From Leucobacter edaphi (GTDB lineage: Bacteria; Actinomycetota; Actinomycetes; Actinomycetales; Microbacteriaceae): a stretch of DNA of 64,000 bases. Positions within the stretch are counted from its first letter, which is position 1. Every line of letters begins with the position of its first letter. The position numbers and the translations under genes are program-made. Shown one piece after another: positions 20,773 to 30,659 of the stretch. Below the pieces are notes generated by a model. That model was not told the DNA's origin. It was given only the letters and a program-made list of their open reading frames with translations, and did not search any database. Location of the stretch: positions 248,001-312,000 of the forward strand of contig NZ_JAEHOI010000011.1 of assembly GCF_016522535.1 (NCBI RefSeq), in the 5' to 3' direction.

Positions 20773-21145
20773 CCCACGAATGAAGCTTGAGCGTCTTTGA
20801 GACGAACGTTGCATTGCCGCGGCGCGGCATCAGGATGAGACCCTGATCAGAGGGTGTCGACCTACAGAAACTTCCCAGCTCGGAATCCCCCTGACGGGCG
20901 AACCCAGGATCGCCGCGCCCGCGAAGATCGCTAGCAACGAGGGGGAAACGGCCGAAGAAGCGGCACCGGAGGAACTTTCCTTCCGGAACGTTGCGCAAGG
21001 CATATCACACGCGTCGCTCAGTGCGGCGCAATGCGTCGCCGAAAGGGCCCGAAGGGGCCTCGCACCAGCCGCTTCCGCCGATTCACGAGCGAATCGGCCG
21101 GGCGCGGTCGGGGCGAGGCCCACACGGTTCAGGGAGTCCCTGCGG
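20773..21145. other. Intergenic stretch between the two phosphoesterase copies
   Basis: About 370 nt with no convincing gene. A 97-codon open frame on the minus strand has no ribosome site or recognisable motif. It should hold the promoter of the intact copy and the terminator of the decayed one. Confidence 0.5.
21044..21060 (-). terminator. Weak terminator candidate after the pseudogene
   Basis: AGGGCCC (21044-21050), loop GAA, GGGGCCT (21054-21060), with one mismatch; on the minus strand it is followed by TTTC. Short stem, so low confidence. Confidence 0.3.
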
Positions 21146-23976
21146 TTACGCCCGCCGGAAGCGTCGCCGCACCGCCAGGGCGCCCGCCCCGGCCGCGAGG
21201 AGAACGACCCCCACGGCGACGAGCGGGATCGCCTCGGACCCCGCGCCCGTGCGCGCGAGCGACGCGGCTCCTTCCCGCGGACCCTGCCGTCGACCGTCCT
21301 CTACGACCGGGGCCGCCGCGACCGCCTCGCCCTTGGTTTGCGTCGGTGCCTGCATCGCGCCTGGGACGTGTCCGGAACCGGCGGGCCCGCTGGGCGCCGG
21401 CTTCGGCTCGGCAGCGGGCGCGGGCGCGGGAGCCGGCTTCGGCTCGGGCCCCGTGCCGGGCGCGGGAGCCGGCTTCGGCTCGGGCGCGGGAGCGGGCTTC
21501 GGCTCCGGCTCCGGCTTCGGCTCAGGCGTCGGCGCGGGCGCAGGCCCCGTCTCGACGGCCCGCACGGTCACCCCCACCCGGAACTCCCCGCCGTTCGGTG
21601 CGACGGCGACGATCTCGTGCTTCCCAGCCGGGGTGTTCTTCGGGATGACGGCCTCGTACGTGAACGTGCCGTCCGCGCGCACGGTCGCACCGCCGAGCGG
21701 AACCGGTTCGGACCGCAGCTCCAGCGCGAGCACGCTCCCCGGCCGGAAGCCGGATCCCGTCACGGTGACGGCGGAGCCCGCCTCCGTCGCCGGGGCAGAG
21801 ACCGCCACTGCGGGGGCCGCAGGCGCGGCGACGCCCGGCTCTGTCACCCACTTCTGCCCGTCGGCGTACTTCGTGATCACGACCTCGTCGAACAGCTCGC
21901 CCGGCTGCTTGCTCGTGTCGCTCGCCGCGGTCTTGGCGGCAAGATACGAGCGGTAGACGAGCTGGTCACCCGACACGTCGACGACCTGGAACGTGGTGAC
22001 CCCTTCCCCGCGGGTCACCTGGGTCGCTCCATTCTGCGTCCAGACGTTGTCGCCAGCCGGGGCCGCCGTGTAGTACTTTCCGCCCGAGTTCGAGACGGAG
22101 TAGACCGGGCCGGTGCGCAGGCCCTTCGTGGGGGTGTCGCCAGTGTTCGTGAATCCGCGAGCGTAGGTGTGATCGTGCCCAGCGAACACGAGGTCGACGT
22201 TGTTCCGCTCGAGGACCGGGCGGATGTGCTCGCGCAGGAGCGCCTCGTTCCTGCCGACCGAGGTGGAGTAGATCGGGTGGTGGAAGGTGACCACGCTCTA
22301 CTTGCCCGGGTTCTGCTGCAGCACGGTGTCGAGCCAGGCCGCCTCGAATCTCAGCCACGAGGCGCTCACGTCGACGGACGGGCAGTCAAGGCCGAAGCAT
22401 CCGGGCAGGTTGTCCGGGGTCAGGGAGGCGGTGTTCCTGTTGGAGTTGAGCGTCACGAAACGGACGCCCTGGTAGTCGGTCGCGTACACGGTGTCCGCGG
22501 CCATTTTCGACCAGTGCTCGAAGTAGGCAGCCCACTGCTTCGCGGCATCGCTCTCGCCCTCGGCGAGTCGCCCGAGCTCGCCGATGGTGGTGCCCGTGGG
22601 CTGGTTCGCGGGGTGGGCGAAGTTCGCCTTCCACGTGCCGAGTCGCGTGTCCCCCGAGTGCTCGTGGTTCCCGGGCGTCGTCAGAATGTTCCTGCTCGCG
22701 GCCACATTCTTCAGTCCCGCGAACCAGGAGTTCCACTCCTTCTCGTTCGTCGCGGTGTTGATGAGATCGCCGACGTGCAGCGACAGTTTCGCCTGCGGCG
22801 CCCGCTCCTCGGCCCGTCGGATGACGTCCGGCCAGACGGTGTCGAGTCCGATTTGCGCATCCCCGAACGCGAGGAACTGGAAGTCGCTCGCTCCTGCGGT
22901 CGCGGTCGTGAACCTCGCCCACTCGCTCGTGCTCCCGGGGGCTCCGACCCGGTAGCGGTACTCGGTGCCCGCGCGGAGCCCGTCGACCGTTACCGAGAAG
23001 TGCTGCTTCGGGTTTGCGTTCACGCGCCCTGCCGGCTGCGCGGGAACGGTCCTGGTCGCTCCGCCGGCAGCCTCGCCGATCTCGATCTCTCCGGTTTCCT
23101 GGGCGGCATCGCCTGCGATCCAGGAGAAGGTCTGCGAGGTAGCGGGGGTGGCCGTCGGGTTGAGGATCACTCGCTCGGGGAGGGCGGCTGAAGTGGCCGG
23201 GGTCTGGCCGGCTGGTGCGCTGCCCGGGGTGTTGCCGGCGGCGACCGCAGGCGGGGGCGCGGTGCTCGTGGTGAGGGAGCTCAGGTCGAAGTAGGCGTCT
23301 GAGGAGGCCTCCCGATCCTGGTGCAGCGCCACGGCGATGGTGTTGGTCCCGTCCTTGAGCACGCTGCCCGGTGCCGTGAAGGCGCTCGTCTGCGGCGCGG
23401 CGTGCGCCTCACCCGCGTACTCGAGGTTGCGCGTTCCGGTGACTCTGCCGTCATCGAAGCCCGCGACCCGGTGCCCGTTGATCCAGATCACCACGGCATC
23501 GTCGTGGATCACCGTGCCCGCGAGGGATCCGATGCGCTCCGCCTGTCCTGGCCCGAGTGTGACGCTCGTTCGGAAGAAGAAGGTGGGGTGTCCGTGAGCA
23601 CAGAGCCCTCGACGTATTGCTGGAGCTTGGTGACGGGAGTGAATCCGCCAACCGGCGAGAGCTCACCGAGCAGGGCGCCGAAGCCGCTCGCTCCGGACTT
23701 CCAGTTGCTGTCGTCGTACCCGGGTTGGGTCCAGGCGCGCAGATCGGCCGCGCCGCGCGCGGGATCGGTGTTGTCATCCAGGTACTTCCAGACGGTTCCC
23801 GTCTTCACGAGCGGCTCGCTCGCGGCTTCCTGCTCGGAGGAGGGGGTCGTGGCTGTTCCGGTGTCGACGGCGAGCGCGGGAGCACTCGGCCCGCCGAGCA
23901 GTCCGGCGATGACAGCGGTGGAGGCGAGCAGTGCGATGCCCGCGCCCGTGCGCGTCGTGGGGGGCGACGGTGTCAT
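21146..23976 (-). pseudogene. Decayed paralogue of the metallophosphoesterase
   Basis: Colinear with the intact gene at 18061-20709 over its whole length but broken twice. First, after TDTP, one base is missing near the GGGG run at 23585-23588: in frame the chain becomes PSSSERASHS, while the +1 frame gives the expected TFFFRTSVTLGPGQ. Second, the Trp codon of the KWNVVTFHHP equivalent is TAG (22298-22300), leaving VVTFHHPIYS open behind it. The intact parts keep signal peptide, FGDAQIG, HVGDLIN, TPGNHEHSG, AGHDHTYAR, a Pro/Lys/Glu-rich spacer (EPKPAPAP repeats), LARTG, membrane helix and RRRFRRA tail. AAAGGAAG precedes the ATG at 23976. Sequencing error is possible for either lesion. Confidence 0.85.
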
Positions 23977-24038
23977 GTTCTTCCTTTGCATCGGTTCCGT
24001 TTGCCCCGCCGTGCGGCATGGGCCCCACGACTCAAACA
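23977..24038 (-). promoter_or_regulatory. Conserved 5' leader, copy 2
   Basis: The leader of the pseudogene, matching that of the intact copy (20710-20772). The hairpin core reads TGCCG-CA-CGGCG here against CGCCG-CAA-CGGCG in copy 1, so pairing is kept (G-C becomes G-U). Upstream of TGTTTGAGTC the two regions differ. Confidence 0.5.
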
Positions 24039-24257
24039 GCGCTCGGTGAACAGCGGGTGACCGGCGCGACGCCACGATCGGGCCGCGGCGGAGTGCGTCG
24101 CAGAACCCCCAGATCGGAGGCCGGCAATGCGCAAAAATCAGAGCCGGATCGGAATGCGGAACTTTGCACCGCGGGCGTGGCGGAACGAATCTCGATGACC
24201 GCGCGGCATCCGAAGCGGCATCCCGCGCGTGCGGAAAACGACTGGGGCATACGCCGC

Positions 24258-24263
24258 TATTCT
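24258..24263 (+). promoter_or_regulatory. -10 box of the SGNH hydrolase gene (leaderless)
   Basis: TATTCT ends 6 nt before the ATG at 24270 and no ribosome site intervenes. Confidence 0.55.
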
Positions 24264-24269
24264 GGTCCG

Positions 24270-25037
24270 ATGATGCCAGCACACTCTCCCGTCCAAGGGA
24301 TTCGAGCGCTCGCGATGTCCGCTGCGGCCGGCTTCTCACGGAGGTTCGGCTGGGAACGCGCGTACGAGCGCGCGAACCGCCCCCTCATGGAGCTCGCCGA
24401 GATGCAGCCGGTCACCGCGGCCTGGTGGCGCGAGCGCCGTAAAACGGACGGCGACTTCTTCTACCTCGCGATCGGCGACTCCACGGCGCAGGGAATCGGC
24501 GCGAGCACGCCGGGGCGCAGCTATGTCGGTCAGCTCGCCGATCGGATCGAGGCCGAGCTGGGCGCGCCGATCCGCGTCACGAACCTGGGCGTCTCCGGCG
24601 CGACGACCTCGCTCTGCCTCCGCGACCAGATGCCGAAGGCGCTGCCGCTCATCGCGCAGCATCCGGACCTGATCACGCTCGACATCGGAGCGAACGACAT
24701 CGCGATGTGGGATCCGGTGCTCTTCCACAGGAACATCAGCGAGATCCTCGATCCGCTCCCCCGCAGCACCGTCGTCGGCGAGCTCCCCTGCTTCCATCTG
24801 CGCCACAACGACCGCAAGGTCGCACAGGCGAACGAGATCCTGCACACGATCGCGGAGGATCGCGGCTTCACCGTGGTGCCGCTGCACGATGCGACGGAGG
24901 AACGCGGCCTGCGCGGGATCCTGACCGAATTCGCGCAGGACGCGTTCCATCCGAACGATCGCGGCTACCAGGTGTGGGCCGACACGTTCTGGCCCGCGGT
25001 GCGGGAGCGGATCGCGCCGGCCGTCGCCCGTCCCTAG
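24270..25037 (+). CDS. SGNH/GDSL-type hydrolase
   Basis: A 255-residue esterase/lipase-like protein. Block I is AIGDSTAQG with the nucleophile Ser71, block II has the Gly in VSGATTS, block III is DIGANDI, and block V is [10 protein letters not shown] with the Asp-x-x-His pair. No signal peptide is visible, so it should act in the cytoplasm on an ester or acyl group not identifiable here. The frame is open further upstream, but the ATG at 24270 sits 6 nt after TATTCT and begins the plausible N-terminus. It overlaps the convergent phoH gene by a shared CTAG. Confidence 0.85.
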   Translation: MMPAHSPVQGIRALAMSAAAGFSRRFGWERAYERANRPLMELAEMQPVTAAWWRERRKTDGDFFYLAIGDSTAQGIGASTPGRSYVGQLADRIEAELGAPIRVTNLGVSGATTSLCLRDQMPKALPLIAQHPDLITLDIGANDIAMWDPVLFHRNISEILDPLPRSTVVGELPCFHLRHNDRKVAQANEILHTIAEDRGFTVVPLHDATEERGLRGILTEFAQDAFHPNDRGYQVWADTFWPAVRERIAPAVARP

Positions 25038-26398
25038 TCGTCGAGCAGGTTGGTCACGAGCGCCGCGATCTCGGACCGCTCGGAGCGGGCGAGTGTCACG
25101 TGCCCGAACAGGCGGTTCCCCTTGAGCCGCTCGATCACCGCGGCGATCCCGTCGTAGCGGCCCACGCGCAGGTTGTCGCGCTGCGCCACGTCGTGGGTGA
25201 GCACGACGCGCGAGTTCTGGCCGATCCGGCTCAGCATGGTGAGGAGGACGCCCCGCTCGAGGGACTGCGCCTCGTCGACGATCACGAATGCGTCGTGCAG
25301 TGAGCGTCCGCGGATGTGCGTGAGCGGGAGCACCTCGATGAGGCCGCGCGCGCTCACCTCATCGAGCACGTTCTGCGACACGATCGAGCCGAGCGTGTCG
25401 TACACGGCCTGCGCCCACGGGTTCATCTTCTCCTGGTGGTCGCCCGGCAGGTAGCCGAGCTCCTGGCCGCCGACGGCGTACAGGGGCCGGAACACCATCA
25501 CCTTGCGGTGCTGCCGCCGCTCGAGCACTGCCTCGAGCCCCGCGGCGAGCGCCAGCGCCGACTTGCCCGTTCCCGCGCTTCCCCCGAGCGACACGATCCC
25601 GACCTGCTGATCGAGGAGCAGGTCGATCGCGAGCCGCTGCTCCGCGCTCCGCCCGGTGACGCCGAAGACCTCCCGGTCGCCGCGGACGAGGCGGATCCCG
25701 CCTGCCCCGTCAGCGCGGCCGAGCGCCGATCCGCGCGGCGAGGTGAGGACCAGGCCGAGGCCGTTGGGGAGCTCGTCCGCTCCCTCGACGCCGTCGATCC
25801 GCTCGTCCTCCCACAGCACCCGCATCTCCTCCTCGTCGAGATCGAACGGGGCGACGCCCGTGTAGGCGTCGTCGCGAGCGAGCTCCGCGCGGTACTCCTC
25901 AGAGCCGAGGCCGAGTGCCGCCGCTTTCAGCCGCATGGGCAGGTCCTTCGAGACCACGGTCACGTCGAGGCCCTCGGAGGCGAGGTTCTGCGCGACGGCG
26001 AGGATCCGGGTGTCGTTGTCGCCGAGCCTCATTCCCGACGGCAGGTTGTCGACCCTGCTGTGGTTGAGTTCGACGCGCACGGTGCCGCCGTTCTCGCCGA
26101 CGGGGATCGGGAGGTCGAGCCGCATGTTCTTGGCACGCAGGGCGTCGAGGTGGCGGAGGGCGCGGCGCGCGAAGTAGCCGAGCTCGGGATCCTGGCGCTT
26201 GCTTTCGAGCTCCATGAGCACGACGACGGGGAGCACCACCGAGTGCTCCGCGAAGCGGAAGAGCGCCGCCGGGTCGCTCAGCAGGACGGAGGTGTCGAGC
26301 ACGTAGGTGCGCAGCGCCTCGTCGGCGGGTCCGGTGCCGGCCGCGCTGTTCGCGGGGGCGGCGGACTGATCGGTTGCGGGGGAACGGGTTTCGGCCAC
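25034..26398 (-). CDS. PIN-PhoH ATPase (PhoH2-like)
   Basis: A 454-residue two-domain protein. An N-terminal PIN RNase domain (residues 30-165) starts with [13 protein letters not shown] (Asp35) and has the further acidic residues in LMELES and SKDLPMR. A PhoH ATPase domain (about 245-450) has Walker [10 protein letters not shown] (272-280) and Walker [10 protein letters not shown]. Mycobacterial PhoH2 of this layout is an RNA helicase and RNase. The frame opens further upstream, but AGAGGAG lies 6 nt before the GTG at 26398, which decides the start. It converges on the SGNH gene and is divergent from mtnA. Confidence 0.9.
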   Translation of the reverse strand: MAETRSPATDQSAAPANSAAGTGPADEALRTYVLDTSVLLSDPAALFRFAEHSVVLPVVVLMELESKRQDPELGYFARRALRHLDALRAKNMRLDLPIPVGENGGTVRVELNHSRVDNLPSGMRLGDNDTRILAVAQNLASEGLDVTVVSKDLPMRLKAAALGLGSEEYRAELARDDAYTGVAPFDLDEEEMRVLWEDERIDGVEGADELPNGLGLVLTSPRGSALGRADGAGGIRLVRGDREVFGVTGRSAEQRLAIDLLLDQQVGIVSLGGSAGTGKSALALAAGLEAVLERRQHRKVMVFRPLYAVGGQELGYLPGDHQEKMNPWAQAVYDTLGSIVSQNVLDEVSARGLIEVLPLTHIRGRSLHDAFVIVDEAQSLERGVLLTMLSRIGQNSRVVLTHDVAQRDNLRVGRYDGIAAVIERLKGNRLFGHVTLARSERSEIAALVTNLLDD

Positions 26399-26776
26399 GA
26401 TGGCTCCTCTGCCCCGGGGCATAGACCCCGGCTCAGCGAGGTGCAGATGCCCCGATGCCTTCCGGCCCCGGGAATCGGATCGTTCGTGGTGGTGCCCCGG
26501 ACGATCCGCTCCGTTTGCGCCTCGATCAGACACCCTGTCTGACATTTCTCACGCTACGCCCGGCCGATCCACGCGCTCCCGATGACACGCGAGGTGCCAC
26601 GTGAACGAATTGCATCGTGCGAAAGAACACATGGATCAGGCCCTCGAGCCTCGTCGGCTATTCAAGACCTCTCAGGTGCCGATCAGACCGCACGGATTCG
26701 GGTATTCTGATGCTGCGTTATCGCAGGCGGAGACCCGATCCGGATCCTCCGCCGAGCATTCGAATAGGGGAGTCTT
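26399..26776. other. Intergenic region between phoH and mtnA
   Basis: About 378 nt carrying divergent promoters. I looked for a SAM- or MTA-related riboswitch before mtnA and saw no recognisable consensus. TATTCT at 26703-26708 is the best mtnA -10 candidate. No gene is convincing. Confidence 0.5.
26703..26708 (+). promoter_or_regulatory. Candidate -10 box of the mtnA operon
   Basis: TATTCT, the same hexamer as before the SGNH gene, would give a leader of about 60 nt ending in AGGGGAG before the GTG at 26777. No clear -35 is visible. Confidence 0.35.
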
Positions 26777-27820
26777 GTGCGGACGATCGACTGGGTCGAC
26801 GGAGCCATTGAACTGATTGACCAGACCCTTCTGCCCCACCGGGTCGAGGTGCGTCGGGTAACCGAGCTCCCGGAGCTCATCGACGATATCCAGCGCCTCG
26901 CGGTGCGCGGCGCCCCGGCGCTCGGCGTGGCGGGTGCTCTGGGCGTCGCCCTGATCGCGGCATCGGTCCGAGCCGAGGGCGGCGACGAAGAGCTCGACAC
27001 CGCCGAGGTGTCACGCCAGGCCGCGCAGCTCCGCGAGGCCCGTCCGACGGCGGTGAACCTGTCCTGGGGCGTTGACCGCGCGCTCAGCAAGCTCGACGAG
27101 GGGGCCGACGAGATCCTCGCCGAGGCCCTCCGCATCCGCGACGAGGACATCGCAGCGTGCATCTCAATGGGCCTGATCGGCGCGGATCTCACCCGCGAAC
27201 TCACCGGCAAGGATCGCGTGCGCGTCATGACGATCTGCAACACCGGCAGTCTCGCCACCGTCGAGCGCGGCACCGCGCTCGGTGTGATCCAGACCCTCCT
27301 CGAGCAGGACTCCCTCGTCGAGGCGTTCCCGCTTGAGACCCGACCGCTGCTCCAGGGCGCCCGCCTCACGGCCTGGGAGCTGCAGCGCATGGACGCCCCG
27401 TTCCGCCTGATCATCGACTCGGCCGGGCCGTTCCTCCTGTCGCGCGGCATCGCCGACGCGGTCTTCATCGGCGCGGACCGGATCGCCGCGAACGGCGACT
27501 CGGCCAACAAGATCGGTTCCTTCTCTCTCGCGCTCGCCGCGAAGCACGCCGGCGTCCCGTTCATCGTCGTCGCCCCCGAGTCCACCGTCGATCTGTCGAC
27601 CGCGAGCGGGGCCGACATCGAGATCGAGGATCGCGGCGTCGACGAGGTCGCCGGCTTCGGCGGCGTGCGCACCGCGCCCGAGGGCATCGGCGCCGTCAAC
27701 CCGGCGTTCGACGTCACGCCGCACGAGCTCATCACCGCGATCGTCACCGATCGCCGCGTGATCCTGCCAAGCGAGGGGCAGTCGCCCGCGACAGTTCCCC
27801 TCGGGGCGCTTCGCTCGTAG
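26777..27820 (+). CDS. mtnA: S-methyl-5-thioribose-1-phosphate isomerase
   Basis: A 347-residue member of the eIF2B-like isomerase family that turns 5-methylthioribose 1-phosphate into methylthioribulose 1-phosphate in methionine salvage. Catalytic Cys154 is in MTICNTGSLATVERGTALG and Asp234 in VFIGADRIAANGD; RGAPALGVAGALG is the N-terminal substrate loop. GTG start with GGGGAG 7 nt upstream. The next gene, an ABC lipoprotein for nucleosides, begins 77 nt later on the same strand, so uptake of a nucleoside and salvage of its ribose part may be linked. A ribose-1,5-bisphosphate isomerase role is less likely. Confidence 0.9.
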   Translation: MRTIDWVDGAIELIDQTLLPHRVEVRRVTELPELIDDIQRLAVRGAPALGVAGALGVALIAASVRAEGGDEELDTAEVSRQAAQLREARPTAVNLSWGVDRALSKLDEGADEILAEALRIRDEDIAACISMGLIGADLTRELTGKDRVRVMTICNTGSLATVERGTALGVIQTLLEQDSLVEAFPLETRPLLQGARLTAWELQRMDAPFRLIIDSAGPFLLSRGIADAVFIGADRIAANGDSANKIGSFSLALAAKHAGVPFIVVAPESTVDLSTASGADIEIEDRGVDEVAGFGGVRTAPEGIGAVNPAFDVTPHELITAIVTDRRVILPSEGQSPATVPLGALRS

Positions 27821-27897
27821 AGTCGTAACCAATCACTCGGAGCCGCTCCGTGCGGCACCAGATCCTCATTTCCCCAGTTCACTCTGAAAGGAACAGA

Positions 27898-28956
27898 ATG
27901 TTCTTCACCAAGCGCCGCGTCCGTGCGGCACTCATCGCAGGCGTCGCGGCCTCCGCGCTCCTGCTCACCTCCTGCGCCGGCTCCGGCGACAAGGGAGACG
28001 CGAACGGCGGCGCAGAAGGCCCCAAGTTCATCTACATCACGAGCGATCCGATCGGCCAGAACGAGTTTCTGAAGTCCGGCAAGACCGGTATCGAGACCGT
28101 TGCGAAGGACTTCAAGGGCACCTCGAAGACCTACGAGTCGAAGGACGACGCCACGCGCCGCACCAACGTCGAGCAGGCCGTCGCTGAATCGCCGAAGGTC
28201 GTCGTGATGCTCGGCTTCCAGTTCAGCGATCTCGCCGTCGAGCTCGCGCAGGCGAACCCGCAGCAGAAGTTCCTCCTCATCGACGCACCCGACGTGAAGT
28301 CGGACCTCGAGAACCTGTACGTCGCCGACTTCCGCGAGTACGAGCCCTCCTACCTCCTCGGCATCGAGGCCGGCATGCTGACGAAGGACAACAAGATCGG
28401 TTCGATCCTGTCCCTCGACATCCCGCTGCTGCAGAAGTACTCGGGCGGCTTCGCGGAGGGCGCGAAGAGCGTCAACCCGAAGGTGAAGATCGAGGGCCCG
28501 CAGATCATCGGCGGCGAGAACCCCTTCGCTGATCCGGGCCGCGCCAAGGAGCAGGCCATCGCGTTCTCCGGCACCGGCGTCGACCAGGTCTTCGCCGTCG
28601 GCGCAGCCTCCAACGGCGGCATCCTGGACGCCGCGAAGGCGAAGGGCTTCTCCGCCTACGGCGTCGACTCGAACCAGTGCCCCACCGCTGAGGGCGCCGT
28701 CGTCGACGGCACGGTCAAGGCCGTCGACAAGGTCGTCGAGACCGTGGTCGGCGAGATCATGGAAGACAAGACCCCCAAGGACGCCACGCGCTCCTTCGGC
28801 CTCAAGGAGGAGGGCATGACGATCGTCAGCCTCACCGAGGGCGCCGCCGACTCGAAGTGCACGGTCATGGACAGCCCCGACGTCCTGAAGAAGGTCACCG
28901 AGACCCGCGACAAGATCGTTTCCGGCGAGCTCGAGGTCAAGAACCCGATCGGCTAA
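27898..28956 (+). CDS. BMP-family nucleoside ABC transporter lipoprotein
   Basis: A 352-residue solute-binding lipoprotein. The signal peptide ends in the lipobox LLTSC with Cys26 as the lipid anchor. The mature part is a Med/BMP (PnrA-like) domain with YITSDPIGQNEFLKSG, VVMLGFQFSDLAVELAQ and VDSNQCPTAEGAVVDGTVKAVDK. Family members bind purine nucleosides or related compounds. AAAGGAACAG sets the ATG at 27898; the frame is open 48 nt upstream without a ribosome site. A 17-bp hairpin follows the stop and precedes the ATPase gene, a common way to favour binding-protein mRNA over transporter mRNA. Confidence 0.92.
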   Translation: MFFTKRRVRAALIAGVAASALLLTSCAGSGDKGDANGGAEGPKFIYITSDPIGQNEFLKSGKTGIETVAKDFKGTSKTYESKDDATRRTNVEQAVAESPKVVVMLGFQFSDLAVELAQANPQQKFLLIDAPDVKSDLENLYVADFREYEPSYLLGIEAGMLTKDNKIGSILSLDIPLLQKYSGGFAEGAKSVNPKVKIEGPQIIGGENPFADPGRAKEQAIAFSGTGVDQVFAVGAASNGGILDAAKAKGFSAYGVDSNQCPTAEGAVVDGTVKAVDKVVETVVGEIMEDKTPKDATRSFGLKEEGMTIVSLTEGAADSKCTVMDSPDVLKKVTETRDKIVSGELEVKNPIG

Positions 28957-28964
28957 CGATCGTC

Positions 28965-29016
28965 TCGGATTCGGCGCTGCCGCCGGCTGCACGCCGCGGG
29001 GCAGCGCCGAATCCGA
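28965..29016 (+). repeat. 17-bp perfect inverted repeat between bmp and ATPase genes
   Basis: TCGGATTCGGCGCTGCC (28965-28981) and GGCAGCGCCGAATCCGA (29000-29016) pair fully around an 18-nt loop. There is no T-tract, so it may be a leaky terminator or a 3'-end stabiliser that raises lipoprotein expression relative to the permeases. Confidence 0.8.
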
Positions 29017-29099
29017 TCCCGAACGGGCCAGACGGCCCACGGCGGGCGCCCGAATCGGAACGCCCGTTCACGCAGACTTTCCCGATCGAAGGAGCAGCG

Positions 29100-30659
29100 A
29101 TGGCCGCCGAGATCTCCATGCGCGGAATCACGAAGCGCTTCCCCGGCGTGCTCGCCAACGACCGCGTCGACCTGGAGGTCGAGTCCGGCGAGATCCACGC
29201 GCTCATGGGTGAGAACGGCGCTGGCAAGTCCATCCTCACCTCGATTCTCGCGGGGATCTACCAGCCGGACGAGGGTGAGATCTTCATCCGGGGCGAGCGC
29301 GTCAACTTCGCCTCGCCGCTCGCCGCCATCGATGCCGGCATCGGCATGGTGTTCCAGTCCTTCAAGCTCTTCCCCTCACTCACCATCGCCGAGAACGTCG
29401 TCTTCCGGCGGGAGCCGACGAAGCGCGGCCTCATCGACCGCGCCGAGGCGAACCGGCGAGTCGCCGAGATCGCCGAGAAGTACGGCCTCGCCCTCGATCC
29501 CGCCGCGCGCGTCGATTCCGTTCCCGTCGGCGTGCTCCAGCGCGTCGAGATCGTGAAGGCGCTCTACCGCGAGGCCCAGGTTCTCATCCTCGACGAGCCG
29601 ACCGCGGTGCTCACCCCGCAGGAAACCGATCGCCTGTTCGACGTGCTCCGGGCGCTGAAGGCCGACGGGCGGACGATCATCCTGATCACCCACAAACTCG
29701 GAGAGGTGATGGCGATCTCGGATCGCGTCACGGTGCTCCGCGACGGCCGCAACGTTGCGAGTCTCGTCACCGCCAACAGCTCGGCCGAGGAGATCACCAG
29801 GCACATGACGGGTCGCGATGTCGACCTCACCACTCCCCCGCCCGCGAACCCGCCGGGCGAGGTCGCCCTCGAAGTGCGCGACCTCACGGTTCCGGGATCG
29901 GGCAGCAGGAACGCCGTCGACGCGGCGAGCTTCATCGTTCGCTCCGGCGAGGTGGTCGGCATCGCGGGCGTGGCAGGGAACGGGCAGGTCGAACTCGCGG
30001 AGGCGATCATCGGGATGCGGCGCGCCAGCTCCGGCACCGTGATCGTCCAGAGCGAGGATGTGTCGTCGGCGTCGATCGCCGCGCGCCGCGATGGCGGAAT
30101 CGCCTACGTCCCCGAGGATCGGCACGCCGTCGGATCCGCGGGAACTGCCGATGCGATCGACAATCTCAGCTTCGGGCATCATCGGAAGGCGCCGATCCTG
30201 CAGCGCGGCCTCTTGTCGCGCCCCGCGATGCTGGAGCACGCGAAGCGACTCATCGCCCGCTTCGGCGTCAAGATCGCGAGCCCGTCGACCCCGGTCGGTA
30301 CCCTGTCGGGCGGCAACCTGCAGAAGGTCGTCGTCGCCCGCGAGATGGATTACCACTCGCCCCTGCTCATCGCCGAGCAACCCACGCGCGGTGTCGACAT
30401 CGGCGCGATCGAGTCGATCCACCGCGAGCTGTGCGCCTACCGCGACACCGGCGGCGCGCTCCTGCTCATTTCGGCCGAGCTCAGCGAGATCCTGTCGCTG
30501 TCGAGTCGGATCCTCGTCATGTTCGAAGGCAGGATCGTCGCCGAGGTGCCGAAGAGCGAGGCGACGGAAGCCCAGCTCGGGCTCTACATGGCGGGCCACG
30601 AGCCCGAGGAGAAGCACCGACCGGGTGCCTTCGCCGCGGAGAAGGGAGGCGCGCTGTGA
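29100..30659 (+). CDS. Nucleoside ABC transporter, double ATP-binding protein
   Basis: A 519-residue ATPase with two nucleotide-binding domains, as in YufO/NupO-type importers. Domain 1 has Walker A GENGAGKSIL, a degenerate signature VPVGVLQRVEI, Walker B LILDEPTAVL and switch ITHKL. Domain 2 has a degenerate Walker A GVAGNGQVEL, signature LSGGNLQKVV and LIAEQPTRGVD. The Thr that normally follows GKS in domain 1 is Ile. GAAGGAG precedes the ATG at 29100. Its stop overlaps the GTG of the first permease (GTGA), so the importer is translationally coupled. Confidence 0.93.
   Translation: MAAEISMRGITKRFPGVLANDRVDLEVESGEIHALMGENGAGKSILTSILAGIYQPDEGEIFIRGERVNFASPLAAIDAGIGMVFQSFKLFPSLTIAENVVFRREPTKRGLIDRAEANRRVAEIAEKYGLALDPAARVDSVPVGVLQRVEIVKALYREAQVLILDEPTAVLTPQETDRLFDVLRALKADGRTIILITHKLGEVMAISDRVTVLRDGRNVASLVTANSSAEEITRHMTGRDVDLTTPPPANPPGEVALEVRDLTVPGSGSRNAVDAASFIVRSGEVVGIAGVAGNGQVELAEAIIGMRRASSGTVIVQSEDVSSASIAARRDGGIAYVPEDRHAVGSAGTADAIDNLSFGHHRKAPILQRGLLSRPAMLEHAKRLIARFGVKIASPSTPVGTLSGGNLQKVVVAREMDYHSPLLIAEQPTRGVDIGAIESIHRELCAYRDTGGALLLISAELSEILSLSSRILVMFEGRIVAEVPKSEATEAQLGLYMAGHEPEEKHRPGAFAAEKGGAL

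Noticed and set aside
20830-21123. 97-codon minus-strand open frame between the phosphoesterase copies
   Set aside because: No ribosome site, no motif and Arg/Ser/Ala-biased composition typical of chance frames in GC-rich DNA.
23585-23588. GGGG run at the pseudogene frameshift as a phase-variation switch
   Set aside because: Four bases are too short for frequent slippage, and the second lesion (TAG) would still block the protein.
26641-26776. Possible SAM or related riboswitch before mtnA
   Set aside because: No recognisable SAM-riboswitch core or kink-turn pattern was found, only ordinary GC-rich leader sequence.
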